From contig NZ_JAGIQA010000008.1 in the NCBI RefSeq assembly GCF_017814975.1, positions 62,001-126,000 on the forward strand: a DNA stretch of 64,000 nt, read 5' to 3'. Below, piece by piece: positions 1 to 11,312 of the stretch (position 1 is its first letter; the number at the start of each line of letters is the position of its first letter). The notes beneath the pieces were generated by a model, which was given only the letters and a program-made list of their open reading frames with translations, was not told the origin of the DNA and did not search any database. This stretch comes from Cupriavidus consociatus (lineage in GTDB: Bacteria; Pseudomonadota; Gammaproteobacteria; Burkholderiales; Burkholderiaceae). A program made the translations under genes and the position numbers.

Positions 1-330
1 TCACAAACTCGTGCTCCCAGGACGTGCCATGGCCTGACGTAAGCACGAACGCAAGGACGGGGAGCACGGCGACACCTGGCGCCTCCCCCGCACTCCGGGA
101 ATCACCCTTCATCGGCTCGCGTACCAGATCAGATCCAGTATGCTTCGCGTCGCATTCTGTGGCGATTTCTTGCATGAAGCCTTCCTTTTCCCTCGCAGTC
201 CATTGTTGCTCATGCACTCGCAGCAATCAAAACGCAAACGGGTGCCTGACCAGCATGTTTTGTGCGCAGACATACGAAAGATGCGGCCAGTGAACTGGAA
301 CGGGGCAAGTTGCTGCTGCGGTGCCGGGCG

Positions 331-362
331 TCGAAGCGACGACCCCCTGCTTGCAAAGCAGG
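331..362 (-). pseudogene. tRNA-Ala(TGC)-like fragment: anticodon arm to T loop
   Basis: On the minus strand this reads as the anticodon arm CCTGC-TTTGCAA-GCAGG, then GGGTCGTCG and TTCGA one base later. From memory this matches the 3' half of the betaproteobacterial rrn-type tRNA-Ala(TGC), with anticodon TGC in a 7-base loop. The upstream sequence does not form a D arm or acceptor strand, and the bases after TTCGA depart from the usual 3' end and lack the CCA context. It is therefore a fragment and not a working tRNA. It could be an old integration or recombination scar, or a fortuitous hairpin. Confidence 0.45.
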
Positions 363-418
363 GGCGAGAAGCGGTCTACGCGCGCCAGTTGCGTTACAGG
401 CTGGCGTCCGATGAAAGA

Positions 419-449
419 AAAGCCCCCGGCCAAGTTGGTCGAGGGCTTT
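419..449 (-). terminator. Rho-independent terminator-like hairpin
   Basis: The arms AAAGCCCCCGGCCA and TGGTCGAGGGCTTT pair at 12 of 14 positions with a 3-base loop. Read on the minus strand the hairpin is followed by a T-rich run (TTTCTTTC). Its form, with flanking A and T tracts, is typical of bidirectional intrinsic terminators in this bacterial group. No intact gene now lies directly upstream on the minus strand, so it may be a leftover of a lost gene. Confidence 0.55.
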
Positions 450-813
450 GAGAGTTGACGGGTAGTCGCAGACCTGTCGCCGACATCGTCACACGGGATC
501 GTGCTTGCTGGCGTCCCCCTTTCGTAGGGACCGAAAACCTAGGGAAACACCACAGCGCGGCTTGCTCGGTAGCGTGCCGCGCACTCTCTATCCCCAAGAC
601 GATGATGCGCGGCGCGTCGGAGACCAGCCCGCTGAGGCGTTGCAACCTCTTTAAATGTATCCTTTTTAAGGTGTACCCTGGATTCTGGGGTTTTACCCTA
701 ATCGGACAGGGTGGGCAAAAAGACTACGTCAAGGTATTGTGTGTGCAATACACGATTTAAGTAAGTGCGTGCTTACGAAAAAAATACTTCGTCGGCCGTT
801 AGAGCAGCAATGA

Positions 814-1413
814 TTAGAGCCACACTTCCGCTTGTTGCACGGGCTGCGCAAAGACTGCATATCCGCTGTACTGGGCCAGCAGTTCGTCACGACTGACTTC
901 CTGCTCTCCGCCGCCCCAACCTGACAGTGCGACGAGAAACCGTCCGTGCTCACAGCGCTGCAGCAGTACGCAGGGTCTGTTCTTGCCCAACAACAAGATA
1001 GCCGGCATCGAGGTGTCCGGGATCTCGTCGAGATCCCGCTCCACCAGCCAGGTCGACAAGCCGGCGCGCGCCGCCACGGCCGAGAGCAGCGGCAACGTCA
1101 GACGCTGGCCTTCCAGTGGCAGCCCTTCTAGCAGAACTGCAGGCGGAACGGGCCGGTGCAAGGCCCGGTTCAGCAACATTAGGCTGCCCAGCATTGGATC
1201 GTCCGCACCCGGCAGCTGGTTCATCGCAGCAGGCGGCTCACAGTGGCCGGCCATGACGTATAAATCGGAAGTGTTGGGGTGCGTTGCGGGTATTGTCTTG
1301 ATTTCCTGTGCCAGCCGCCCTGGTGTTGATACACCTCCTACCTCCGGTGCCGGCGCCTCGCATAGCGCAAGACCAGCGGACTCGTGCCGCACGCACGGAT
1401 TCCCCTCACCCAT
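814..1413 (-). pseudogene. Truncated type I secretion ATPase (LapB/LssB type), C39-like domain only
   Basis: The readable part from the segment MLGSLMLLNRALHRP to the C terminus matches the N-terminal C39-peptidase-like domain of type I secretion ATPases of the LapB/LssB family, which export large RTX adhesins. As in that family, the position of the C39 catalytic cysteine is not cysteine (LGSLML). The full protein is about 700 residues, with six membrane helices and an ABC ATPase domain. Here a stop follows the first domain and the next 350 bases carry no continuation in any frame. The start is uncertain: the ATG at 1413 follows a G-rich run, but the domain proper begins near 1220. It is almost certainly non-functional in transport. 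Confidence 0.6.
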
Positions 1414-1882
1414 GATTCCCCCCGGTTTCAGTGGTGTGATATTTGGAGCATAGTGCATCAGCACGCGGAGCCAATCACCCAAGCAGGCTAGTAGAAATGT
1501 CCACTTCTGCGGCGCTGGCCTCAGAAGACTGATTCAGCCTTGAAACGTCTGTATGGTTCTCCGGCTTTGGTTGCTTGGTTCGGTTTGGCCATTGTGACGA
1601 TGATCCTTGTGGCCCTTGTGCTTGCCGCGATTGCCATGCTGTAGTCGTCGGCATACGTGTTGCGCGACGCTTGTCGCCCAGCGCCGAACCCGCCGCGCCG
1701 CCGGCCGCGACACTGATGCCGCTGATTCTAACGCCGAGGGCATTGCCGGCCGCTGCGCGATCCAGCACGCGTGACAGCCTGAAGGTAGCGGGCGGGATGG
1801 CACCACGCCCACATCACGCTGGCCGAGATGCAACTGATGCTCCGCGGTGCCGACGCAGCCGCCCACTTCGTTGCGATGGAGT
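1414..1882. other. No supported gene
   Basis: Overlapping minus-strand frames are open here, one containing a glycine/alanine-rich stretch and another a histidine/lysine-rich stretch. Neither has a clear start site or a family match, and both may be pieces of one frameshifted gene. I see no promoter, repeat or RNA signal that I can defend. Confidence 0.35.
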
Positions 1883-2167
1883 TCAGGGTGTCTGACGGCC
1901 GACGGCAATCACGCATGGCTTGCCTTCAACATTCTCGATACGCGGTAGGGCGCCCGCAGCGATATGCTGCCTGACGGCAGCCAGCAGTTCAGCAGCATCC
2001 CATTGCCCCTGCTCGATGGGTCCTAAAGCATCGCCAGTGACTGCGAATCGCCCGCCACAGGCAGCGCAGCGGTACATACGGGTACCACGCAGACGATCGT
2101 TGGGGTCTTGCCAGCGTCGCGCCAGTGCAGCGCATAGTAAGCAAGGAACGGTTGCGATTGTGCTCAC
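1883..2167 (-). CDS. Small zinc-ribbon-like hypothetical protein
   Basis: A 94-residue ORF starting with GTG; a G-rich run (GGGGGG) lies about 8 bases upstream as a possible ribosome-binding site. Two CxxC pairs (CLLC near residue 9 and CAACG near residue 34) are spaced like a small zinc ribbon. The rest, including WDAAELLAAVRQHI, is probably helical. I do not recognise the family and assign no function. It stands alone among decayed genes, so it may be a relic, although the frame is intact. Confidence 0.45.
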   Translation of the reverse strand: MSTIATVPCLLCAALARRWQDPNDRLRGTRMYRCAACGGRFAVTGDALGPIEQGQWDAAELLAAVRQHIAAGALPRIENVEGKPCVIAVGRQTP

Positions 2168-2850
2168 AATATGACCCCCCGGCCGACTGCCCTAACTGGC
2201 CCGACGGCCAGGCTATCGCATTCTCACGTATTGCCAGCGTTCCACTAGAGGGGCAACACTGACTCTTGGTTCTTATCTCGCTACCCTAACCCACGCGTCG
2301 TCACGCCGAACAGGATCGCTTGTTAGGAATTTATGCCTGGCGCCCTGGGACCCCATATTTCGAGTATCAACATCGGCCGAGAACGCAGCCTGGAAAGGCT
2401 ATGGGCAAAAATGCAAATGTCAAGATCCTCCCAATCGCGCCGACATAGATTTAAGTTTCATTGAGGAAACGCCCTCTGGCGAGAGTGAAACGTTTGCCGT
2501 GCAACATAACTGTCGGGCTGCTCACCGTGCCGAAGGTTTTCAACTTGGCTCATTCGCCTCTCAGCAGAGGATCATTGGTTTAGCCCGGCCTTGGAACGGC
2601 CTCCGAGCTGGTTGATGACGCGATATTCCCCGGAGACCGGACCGAAGGCTAGCCGGCTTCAATGCCGTCACGTAATCGCTTGGATGGATACCGCCCGTCG
2701 CGTCTACTTGGACTGCGCCATGAGCGATGTCGCACAGAGTATGCGCATTGTGGTGTGTCAATGTTTCTATAGAGAAACGGTCCGGATTCGAGTGTTACGC
2801 GCCGCTGCTTGCTATGCGTAAACCGGGGAAATCCAGACCCAGGCACATAG
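2168..2850. other. No supported gene
   Basis: About 680 bases with only short overlapping frames on both strands and no recognisable domain. GC content is lower and less codon-like than in the flanking operons. No IS ends, tRNA or array-type repeats were seen. Confidence 0.4.
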
Positions 2851-2862
2851 CGAGGAGGCGTG

Positions 2863-3021
2863 ATGAGCGACAGCCTTAAGGTGAGTTTTCTGGTCTTAGC
2901 TGCGCTGGCGGCTGTCATTTACGTCTCAGGAAGGGCCTTGGGGATGGATCTGAGCATTGCTGACATGGCGAGGCAACTCGTGCAGCTAGGCACTGATCTG
3001 CTGCATCGAGTCTTGCTCTAA
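2863..3021 (+). CDS. Small single-helix membrane protein (52 aa)
   Basis: An ATG with a strong Shine-Dalgarno GAGGAGG at 2852-2858 opens a 52-residue frame ending in TAA. Residues 8-25 (SFLVLAALAAVIYVSGRA) form one clear transmembrane helix. The remainder (SIADMARQLVQLGTDLLHRV) is an amphipathic helix, which gives a short N-in or N-out anchor with a soluble tail. I do not recognise a family. The good ribosome-binding site, hydrophobic profile and clean stop make it more credible than the other short frames around it. A GTG one codon upstream is a possible alternative start. No neighbour gives a functional hint. Confidence 0.55.
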   Translation: MSDSLKVSFLVLAALAAVIYVSGRALGMDLSIADMARQLVQLGTDLLHRVLL

Positions 3022-3646
3022 GGATGGACTGCACAAAACGCGAATTGAGTTCGCTTGGCTGCTTAACAGGAAGCTGAATGCGTCACCACGCCAACTTATC
3101 AGCCCGGAGCGAAGCGCTACGTCCCCGGCGGCGGCACTCGCCCGACGCCCATATGGAGATACTGCGTCCAGATGTCTACCTCGGCAGTGGACGTGGGAAG
3201 TAGCAGAGTATGGACGTAATCGTCTCCACGACTCCCAACGTCGATCTTGCCGAGTTAGCGGTAAGGAATTAACTCCGGATTCTCAGTCCAGCTAGTGCGC
3301 ACCTAGTTCAGCTGATTCCGGCTTGCTACGCCTGCATCAATCGGGACGCTCAACGCAAACAGCAACAAGCAAAAATCGCTGATCGGGCGTTATGTTCAAA
3401 TAGCCGCCGAGGGCCGGCTCCTTATTTGCAGCACGGAACGAAAGCGCATTGCCATCGCTCTGAGGATAGCCGAGAGATTGCTAAGTACGGGACTCTTCGG
3501 TCGGAGACAGCGATGCGATTGAGTTGGGGCGAATTCAAGTAGCCTTGCTCAGAAAGAGCGCTCGCGAATCGTGGCGCAGCGTACTGAGCTTGCCCAGATC
3601 GACAGCCGATGCAAGTGTAACGCGCGCAGCGGCGATTTAGGTGCTG
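3022..3646. other. No supported gene
   Basis: About 620 bases with no ORF of recognisable content on either strand, ending where the VapC-like remnant stops on the minus strand. A plus-strand frame from 3571 is only the shadow of that remnant. I see no repeats or RNA signals. Confidence 0.4.
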
Positions 3647-3988
3647 TCAGTGACCGGTATGCCAATCCTCGACCGTCAGTTGCGCGACGCGGGCGAATTC
3701 CCGGATATTGTGCGTCACGAGAATCAGGTTACGCGCCCTCGCCTGCCCTGCAATCAAGACGTCATAAGGGCCGATCGGCGTACCGACCGCCGCCAGCTGC
3801 GCGCGAATCTCTCCGGCATGCTGAGCGTCCTCGGCATCAAACGGAACCACCTCGAACTGCAACACTTCGATGCGTGCCAGGTTCGCAGCCGCCCGCTGGC
3901 TCTTGTAGGCACCATAGAACAGCTCATGGGCAACGATTGACGGCAGCCCGAAATCGGACGGCACGTGCGCACGCAGTCGTTCAAGCAT
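3647..3988 (-). pseudogene. VapC-like PIN-domain toxin remnant lacking its N terminus
   Basis: Residues from MLERLRAHVPSDFG onward match VapC toxins: the helix IVAHELFYGAYKSQR with its conserved acidic residue, the segment GTPIGPYDVLIAGQA with the catalytic aspartate, and LVTHNIREFARV near the end. VapC is a Mg-dependent ribonuclease, usually of about 130 residues, that begins with a strand ending in D-T-N, the first catalytic aspartate. Upstream of 3988 the minus strand reads SVLRLRIDEGQLDAP and no frame restores the DTN segment. No VapB antitoxin precedes it. An ATG at 3988 with a GGGAGAG element 8 bases upstream could still make a 113-residue product, but it would lack an essential metal ligand. 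Confidence 0.65.
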
Positions 3989-4279
3989 GCTTGGCTCTCC
4001 CTCGAGATGCGGGGCATCTAGCTGACCTTCGTCTATCCGCAAACGCAGGACACTGATATGAATTGACCCTGTCAAGGGCTCTCTAGCACAGGGGCGGTCA
4101 TCGCGGCAAAGGCGGCGTTGAATGACCGATCCCGGCAACAAGGTCGGATGTCTCTTCATGGCCCCACTTTGGCCTAACGGCTTCGTCCAAAGGCGCGCCG
4201 GGGGAGCAGCATTCGGGCCGCGCACGCCGGCTCAATGTCGCGGACCTGTGGACGCCGGTTCGAGGGGTCGTCAAGCGGA

Positions 4280-4665
4280 CGCGGTATCAACATCGTCCGC
4301 AGTGACGTGGATTTGACTGAAGTGTTTGCCGATGTGGTGGACCAGTTGCGCGCAGCCCATCCAGGCCGCCAGATCGATCTGGACGCAAAGGGTAACCTGC
4401 AGGGGTTCTTGGATGGTCAGCGTATGCAGCAACTGCTCGGCAATCTGGTGCTTAACGCCATCAATTACGGAGCACCGGATATGCCGGTACGCGTGGTGGT
4501 GATCGACGCTGATGCAGAAGTTCGTTTCGAGGTCAGGAACAGCGGCCCACCATTGACTCGCAGACGCTGGGGCGCATGTTTGACCCGCTCCTGAGAGAGA
4601 AAGTGAAAGACAAGCTACTGATGCTCCGCCCGGACTTTACTCAAGCCTCGGGCTCAGCCAGCTAA
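4280..4665 (+). pseudogene. Histidine-kinase fragment with frameshift
   Basis: The frame contains the end of a dimerisation region, the N-box of a HATPase domain (QQLLGNLVLNAINYG) and the following strand (VRFEVRNSGPP). At about 4549 the reading frame must shift to continue the match, giving TIDSQTLGRMFDPLLRE before a TAA at 4663. The upstream sensor and phospho-acceptor histidine parts and the downstream G boxes are missing. The gene is broken at both ends and frameshifted in between. It has no intact partner response regulator nearby. Confidence 0.6.
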
Positions 4666-4791
4666 CGGACATGGACCGATACGACAAGCAAATCCTTGCC
4701 ATCCCCACAGCGCGCGAGAGCAGGCATCGAATAACCCTTAACATTCTCGGCCATTTGACAACCAAGTCGAATGGCCAGAGGGCGCGGCCAA

Positions 4792-5112
4792 TTATTTCCA
4801 GCGTTCGTCCCTGACCTGTACCGTGCCGGCCTCCACCCGAACCGGAAAGGTCGCCACCGGCTCGTAGGCCGGCGGGGACAGCGCCTCGCCCGTAAGCAGG
4901 GAAAAATGCGAGCCGTGGCGCGGGCAGACGACTTCCTGGCCTTCCACGTCACCGCCGCAAAGCGGCTCGGCCTCGTGCGAGCAGAGGTCCTCGATGGCGT
5001 AGTAATTGCCGCCCACATTGAATACCGCGACCTGTACGCCATCGACATCGACGCTGCGGCAAGTGCCGGGCGCGAACTCGTCGGCCCTGGCGACATCGAT
5101 CCACTCGCTCAT
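4792..5112 (-). CDS. Rieske [2Fe-2S] ferredoxin-type protein at the end of the SUF operon
   Basis: A 106-residue soluble Rieske protein. Both cluster-binding motifs are present: CSH (in DLCSHEAEP) and CPRHGSHF, which give the two cysteines and two histidines. The size matches ferredoxin subunits of non-heme iron oxygenases and NirD-like proteins, but no oxygenase gene is near. It is the last gene of the SUF operon, one base after sufT, so it probably acts as an electron donor or an Fe-S client in cluster assembly. That role is inference. An alternative is a stray oxygenase ferredoxin. Confidence 0.85.
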   Translation of the reverse strand: MSEWIDVARADEFAPGTCRSVDVDGVQVAVFNVGGNYYAIEDLCSHEAEPLCGGDVEGQEVVCPRHGSHFSLLTGEALSPPAYEPVATFPVRVEAGTVQVRDERWK

Positions 5113-5113
5113 C

Positions 5114-5482
5114 TCAGAGCAGCCCCAGTTCCAGGCGGGCCGCCTCGCTCATTCGTTCTCTCGACCAGGGCGGGTCCCACACCAGTTCAACCTCGACTTC
5201 TTCCACCCCGCTGGCTTCCATCACGGCACCCTCAACCACACCGGGGAAAGTCTGCGCCACCGGGCAGCCCGGTGCAGTCAGCGTCATGCGGATGCCCACC
5301 TGGCCGCTGGATTCGTCCACCGATAACTGATAGATCAGGCCAAGGTCGTAGATATTGACCGGGATCTCGGGGTCGTACACGGTACGCAAGGCCGCTATTA
5401 CCCGCCCCTCCAGACTGTCCGGCTCAGGCTCGAGCCTGTCTTCGTGTTCCTCGGCCTTGCGCAGCCAATCGATAATGCTCAT
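5114..5482 (-). CDS. sufT: SUF-associated MIP18/DUF59 protein SufT
   Basis: A 122-residue protein with the DUF59/MIP18 fold. It shows VYDPEIPVNIYDLGLIY and the conserved cysteine loop LTAPGCPVAQTFP, followed by WDPPWSRERMSEAARLELG. SufT proteins help maturation or trafficking of Fe-S clusters. This one belongs to the SUF-linked subgroup and not to phenylacetate PaaD, as its neighbours show. It lies between sufU (4-base gap) and the Rieske gene (1-base gap), consistent with one transcript. Confidence 0.9.
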   Translation of the reverse strand: MSIIDWLRKAEEHEDRLEPEPDSLEGRVIAALRTVYDPEIPVNIYDLGLIYQLSVDESSGQVGIRMTLTAPGCPVAQTFPGVVEGAVMEASGVEEVEVELVWDPPWSRERMSEAARLELGLL

Positions 5483-5486
5483 CGTT

Positions 5487-5933
5487 TTACTCCGTTGAAG
5501 CCGGCTTGGCGCTGTTCTCCAAAGCGGCTTGCATGGTGTGCCAGGCCAGGGTTGCGCACTTCACGCGCGTCGGGAACTCGCGCACCCCGGCCAGGACCTC
5601 CAGCTTGCCCATCGGCACGCCGCCCTGCTCCGGCACTCCGGTCACCAGCGCGTGAAAGCCCGAGAACATGGCCCGCGCCTGTGCCTCGGTCTTGCCCTTG
5701 AGCGCTTCTGTCATCAGCGAGGCTGAGGCGGTGAAGATGGCGCAGCCCGAACCCTCGAAGCTGGCGTCCTCGATCACCCCATCGCGAATTCGCAGGTACA
5801 GCGTCAGCCGGTCGCCGCACAGCGGGTTGAAGCCCTCGGCGCTGCGGTTCGCCGCCGCCAGACGCCCGAAATTGCGCGGCGAGCGACTGTGGTCGACAAC
5901 CACTTCCTGGTAGAGGTTGCGCAGGTCAGACAT
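5487..5933 (-). CDS. sufU: SUF system U-type scaffold/sulfur-transfer protein SufU
   Basis: A 148-residue NifU/IscU-fold protein. The three conserved cysteines lie in NPLCGD, GSGCAIFTAS and KCATLAWHT, with the aspartate after the first as in zinc-binding SufU. It takes sulfur from SufS and delivers it to SufBCD; here it replaces SufE, which is absent from the operon. Its ATG overlaps the sufS stop as TGATG, so translation is coupled. Confidence 0.92.
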   Translation of the reverse strand: MSDLRNLYQEVVVDHSRSPRNFGRLAAANRSAEGFNPLCGDRLTLYLRIRDGVIEDASFEGSGCAIFTASASLMTEALKGKTEAQARAMFSGFHALVTGVPEQGGVPMGKLEVLAGVREFPTRVKCATLAWHTMQAALENSAKPASTE

Positions 5934-7201
5934 CAGGCGAATACCTCCTGTGCCGCGCGCACGGCAGCAAACAGGGCATCGACTTCTTCACGCGTGTTGT
6001 ACAGCGCAAAGGAAGCACGCACCGTGGCAGGCACGCCAAAATGCTCCATCACTGGCATGGCGCAATGGTGGCCGGCTCGGACCGCCACGCCGTGCTGATC
6101 GAGGACGGTGCCGACATCGTGGGGATGGATGCCGTCCAGGGTGAACGAGAGGATGCTCGCCTTGTCGGCAGCCGTGCCGATTACGCGCAGGCCGGCGACC
6201 TGCGTTGCCTTCGCGCTGGCGTAGGCGAGCAGCGCATGCTCATGGGCGGCGATGGCCTCCAGGCCGAGCGCGCTCACATACCCGATGGCGGCGCCAAGGG
6301 CAATGACGCCGGCGATATTGGGGGTGCCGGCCTCGAACTTGTAGGGAAGCGCGTTGTACGTGGTCTTGCGGAACGTGACCTCGCGAATCATGTCGCCGCC
6401 GCCCTGGTAAGGCGGCATGGCATCGAGCAGCGCAGCCTTGCCGTAGAGCACGCCGACGCCGGTGGGGCCATAGAGCTTGTGGCCGGAGAAGGCGTAGAAA
6501 TCGCAATCGAGGGCCTGTACGTCGACCTTGAGATGCGGCACCGCCTGGGCGCCGTCGATCAGCACCGGGATGTCCTGGGCATGCGCCAGCTCGATGATGT
6601 GTCGCACCGGGTTGACCGTGCCGAGCGCGTTGGAAAGGTGCGTCAGCGCGACCAGTCTGGTGCGCGGGCTGAGCAATTGCGTGAACTGCTCCAGCATCAG
6701 CTCGCCGGCATCATTGATCGGCGCCACCTGCAGCAACGCGCCGGTGCGCTGGCACGCCAGTTGCCACGGCACGATATTGGAGTGGTGCTCCATCGCGCTG
6801 ATCAGGATCTCGTCGCCCGGGCGCAGGCGCTGGCCGAAGCTTGCCGCCACCAGGTTGATTGCCTCGGTGGTGCCGCGCACGAACACGATTTCCTCGCGCC
6901 CGGCCGCGTTGATCAGGCCTCGCACCGCGTCACGCACGGCCTCGTAGGCATCGGTGGCACGCTGGCTCAGGGTGTGCACGCCGCGGTGGACATTGGCGTT
7001 GAGCGCGCTGTAGTAACGCGCTTCGCAATGGATCACGCTTTGCGGCTTCTGGGTGGTGGCGGCGTTGTCCAGATAGACCAGCGGCTTGCCGTTGACGGTC
7101 TGGCGCAAGATAGGGAAATCCTGCCGCAGCCGCTCTACCTCCAGGCTGGCGGCCGGTACCGCCCGCTCCACGGCCATCGGTTCATGCACTGCCGTGTTCA
7201 T
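5933..7201 (-). CDS. sufS: Cysteine desulfurase SufS
   Basis: A 422-residue PLP enzyme that releases sulfur from cysteine as a persulfide for Fe-S assembly. Landmarks are YLDNAATTQKP near the N terminus, AMEHHSNIVPWQ, the PLP lysine in FSGHKLYGPTGVG, and the catalytic cysteine in RAGHHCAMPVMEHFG. The chosen ATG at 7201 overlaps the sufD stop as ATGA and has GGAG upstream; a longer open frame reaching 7408 lies inside sufD and is not credible. Compared with classical SufS there is a short N-terminal extension of about 25 residues. Confidence 0.95.
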   Translation of the reverse strand: MNTAVHEPMAVERAVPAASLEVERLRQDFPILRQTVNGKPLVYLDNAATTQKPQSVIHCEARYYSALNANVHRGVHTLSQRATDAYEAVRDAVRGLINAAGREEIVFVRGTTEAINLVAASFGQRLRPGDEILISAMEHHSNIVPWQLACQRTGALLQVAPINDAGELMLEQFTQLLSPRTRLVALTHLSNALGTVNPVRHIIELAHAQDIPVLIDGAQAVPHLKVDVQALDCDFYAFSGHKLYGPTGVGVLYGKAALLDAMPPYQGGGDMIREVTFRKTTYNALPYKFEAGTPNIAGVIALGAAIGYVSALGLEAIAAHEHALLAYASAKATQVAGLRVIGTAADKASILSFTLDGIHPHDVGTVLDQHGVAVRAGHHCAMPVMEHFGVPATVRASFALYNTREEVDALFAAVRAAQEVFA

Positions 7202-8525
7202 GGCAGCTCCTTCACAGGCTCGGGCAGCCGGCCGCGCAAGAGTGTATCCAGCCGCGTGCGCAATGGGGCGGGACCGAGCCGCTTGACGACCTCCTCGGCA
7301 AAGGCAAAGGTCAGCAGGGCATGCGCCGCGCCCTCGTCCATCCCGCGCGAGCGCAGGTAGTAGATCTGCTCGGCATCGAGCTGGCCTACGGTGGCGCCGT
7401 GGCTGCATTTGACGTCGTCGGCATAGATCTCCAGTTGCGGCTTGGTGTCGACCTCGGCGTGGTCGGACAGCAGCAGGTTGCGGTTGGACTGGTGGGCATC
7501 GCTGTGCTGGGCATCGGCATGCACCACCACCTTGCCGTTGAAGACGGCGCGCGAGGCGCCCGCCAGCACGCCTTTATACAACTCGCGACTCTTGCTGTGC
7601 GGGCTGGCGTGGTCGATGCGGGTGTGGTGATCGATATGCTGCCGCCCGGCGGTCATATACAGCCCGTCCAGCGAACACTCGGTATGCTCGGCATTGAGCC
7701 CGACATCGATGTCGACCCGCGCCAGGGCGCCGCCCAGGGCAAAGGAACTGGAGGCGAAGTGGCTACCCTGCCGCTGGTCCAGGTTCACGCCGGCGATATG
7801 GAAGGCTTTGAGGCTCTCCTGCTGCAGCTTGTGATGTTCGACCTGTGCATCACGCTCGGCAACAATGTCAGTGATGGTATTGGTGCAATAGCCCAGGCCG
7901 TCCAGTCCCGCGTGATGCTCCACGATGCAGACCTGACTGCCGGCTTGCGCCACCACCAGGTTGCGCGCATGGGTTGCCAGCTCGCCGGCGGTGGTGACGA
8001 ACAGCAAGTGGATCGGTTGTTCCGGGACGGTGCCCGCCGCCACGCGGACATAGGCACCGTCGGTCATGAACATCATGTTCAAGGCGGCGAAACCGGACGG
8101 GTAGTCGCTTGCATCGCGCAGGAGCAGCGCTTCCAGGCAGTCCGGTGCGCGCTCCAGCGTGGCGGCCAGGCTGGCGAGCTCCATCCCCGCAGGCAGGGCA
8201 CCGATGCGCGACCACTGTGGCTGGTGCGCGCCGTTGACGAACACCAGCAGGTGCGCGCCGCTCAGGGCGAGCGCCTCGACCTGCGCTGCCACCGCGGCTT
8301 CCAGGCTGTCGCCGGCCTGCGGCAGTGCCACGGCAAAGCGGCTTTTCTCGAGTGCGGCTACGCTGGTGTATTTCCAGTCCTCCTGGCGCAGCGTGGGGAA
8401 CCCGGCATGGGCGAAATGATCCAGCGCCTGGCGGCGGGCGTGCGCAAGCCAGCCCAGGCGGCGGCCCGGCAGTGCGGCCTCAACGCGGTTGAACTCGGCG
8501 AGATAGTGTTCCAGTCCGCTCGCGC

Positions 8526-8529
<4 letters not shown>
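7198..8529 (-). CDS. sufD: SUF scaffold subunit SufD
   Basis: A 443-residue SufD, the partner of SufB in the SufBC2D scaffold. The N-terminal helical part has the conserved FPTLRQEDWKYT segment. The C-terminal beta-helix carries HHTRIDHASPHSKSRELYKGVL, FNGKVVVHADAQ and KCSHGATVGQLD, which include the histidine and cysteine positions typical of SufD. It overlaps sufC upstream and sufS downstream by four bases each. Confidence 0.95.
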
Positions 8530-9296
<767 letters not shown>

Positions 9297-9342
9297 GGCT
9301 GGCCTCTTTCTCCGACGCAGCGCCGATGCGTGCGCGCTACCC

Positions 9343-10791
<1,449 letters not shown>

Positions 10792-10825
10792 GTTCTGCCT
10801 GCGCTTGCCACTGTCATCTCAATCA

Positions 10826-11293
10826 CTAAATGTCAGCTTGCGGTCCGTGTGCGTGTCGGGCGTGCAAGGCGCCAATATCCACCGGGTGCAACACCGGTTG
10901 TGCCATATCTGCCAGTGTCACGTCGTTAAGCGCCATGAAGATCACTCTATTGATCGACTGCCAGTTGGCACGGATAGCGCACAGACCTTCCTGTGCACAC
11001 AGGCCGGCTGCGACGCTGCATTCGGTCATGCCGGCCGGGCCCTCCATGGCGTCAATCACCTGTGCGATCGAGATCTGTTCCGGCGGTCGTGCCAGCAGAT
11101 AGCCGCCATTGGCACCGCGTAACGACTGCAGCAGGTGGCGCTTTGCCAGCGTTTTCAGAATCTTGCTCGCCGTCGGTACCGTCACGCCGATCGCGGCGGC
11201 GATCTCGGCGGCACTGTAAATTCGGCCAGAATTTCGGGCCAGGTGCGTCATGATTACCGTGCCGTAGTCGGTCAGCTTGCTGAGTCTGAGCAT
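10826..11293 (-). CDS. sufR: Rrf2/IscR-family regulator of the SUF operon
   Basis: A winged-helix Rrf2 protein of about 155 residues: MLRLSKLTDYGTVIMTHLA, the recognition region TVPTASKILKTLAKRHLL, and the wing RGANGGYLLAR. Three cysteines in CSVAAGLCAQEGLC match the IscR-type [2Fe-2S] ligands, so it probably senses cluster status and represses its own operon. I chose the ATG at 11293, in keeping with family N termini, over one at 11314, because the longer form would place a 27-bp palindrome on top of the start codon. Confidence 0.9.
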   Translation of the reverse strand: MLRLSKLTDYGTVIMTHLARNSGRIYSAAEIAAAIGVTVPTASKILKTLAKRHLLQSLRGANGGYLLARPPEQISIAQVIDAMEGPAGMTECSVAAGLCAQEGLCAIRANWQSINRVIFMALNDVTLADMAQPVLHPVDIGALHARHAHGPQADI

Positions 11294-11312
11294 CGTCGCC
11301 ACCAGTATTTGC

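Larger units (their letters stand above)
1..813. other. No intact gene; degenerate region
   Basis: I see no ORF with a recognisable product or a convincing ribosome-binding site on either strand. The stretch does hold a tRNA-Ala-like fragment at 331-362 and a terminator-like hairpin at 419-449, listed separately. The part from about 640 to 790 is AT-rich for this genome and carries short inverted repeats (GTATTG/CAATAC near 735, GTAAG/CTTAC near 760) that I cannot assign. The region lies downstream of the truncated secretion ATPase and looks like a recombination scar. Confidence 0.5.

Noticed and set aside
1475..1908. Overlapping minus-strand frames with a glycine-zipper-like and a His/Lys-rich piece
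   Set aside because: No start signal, no consistent family match in either frame.
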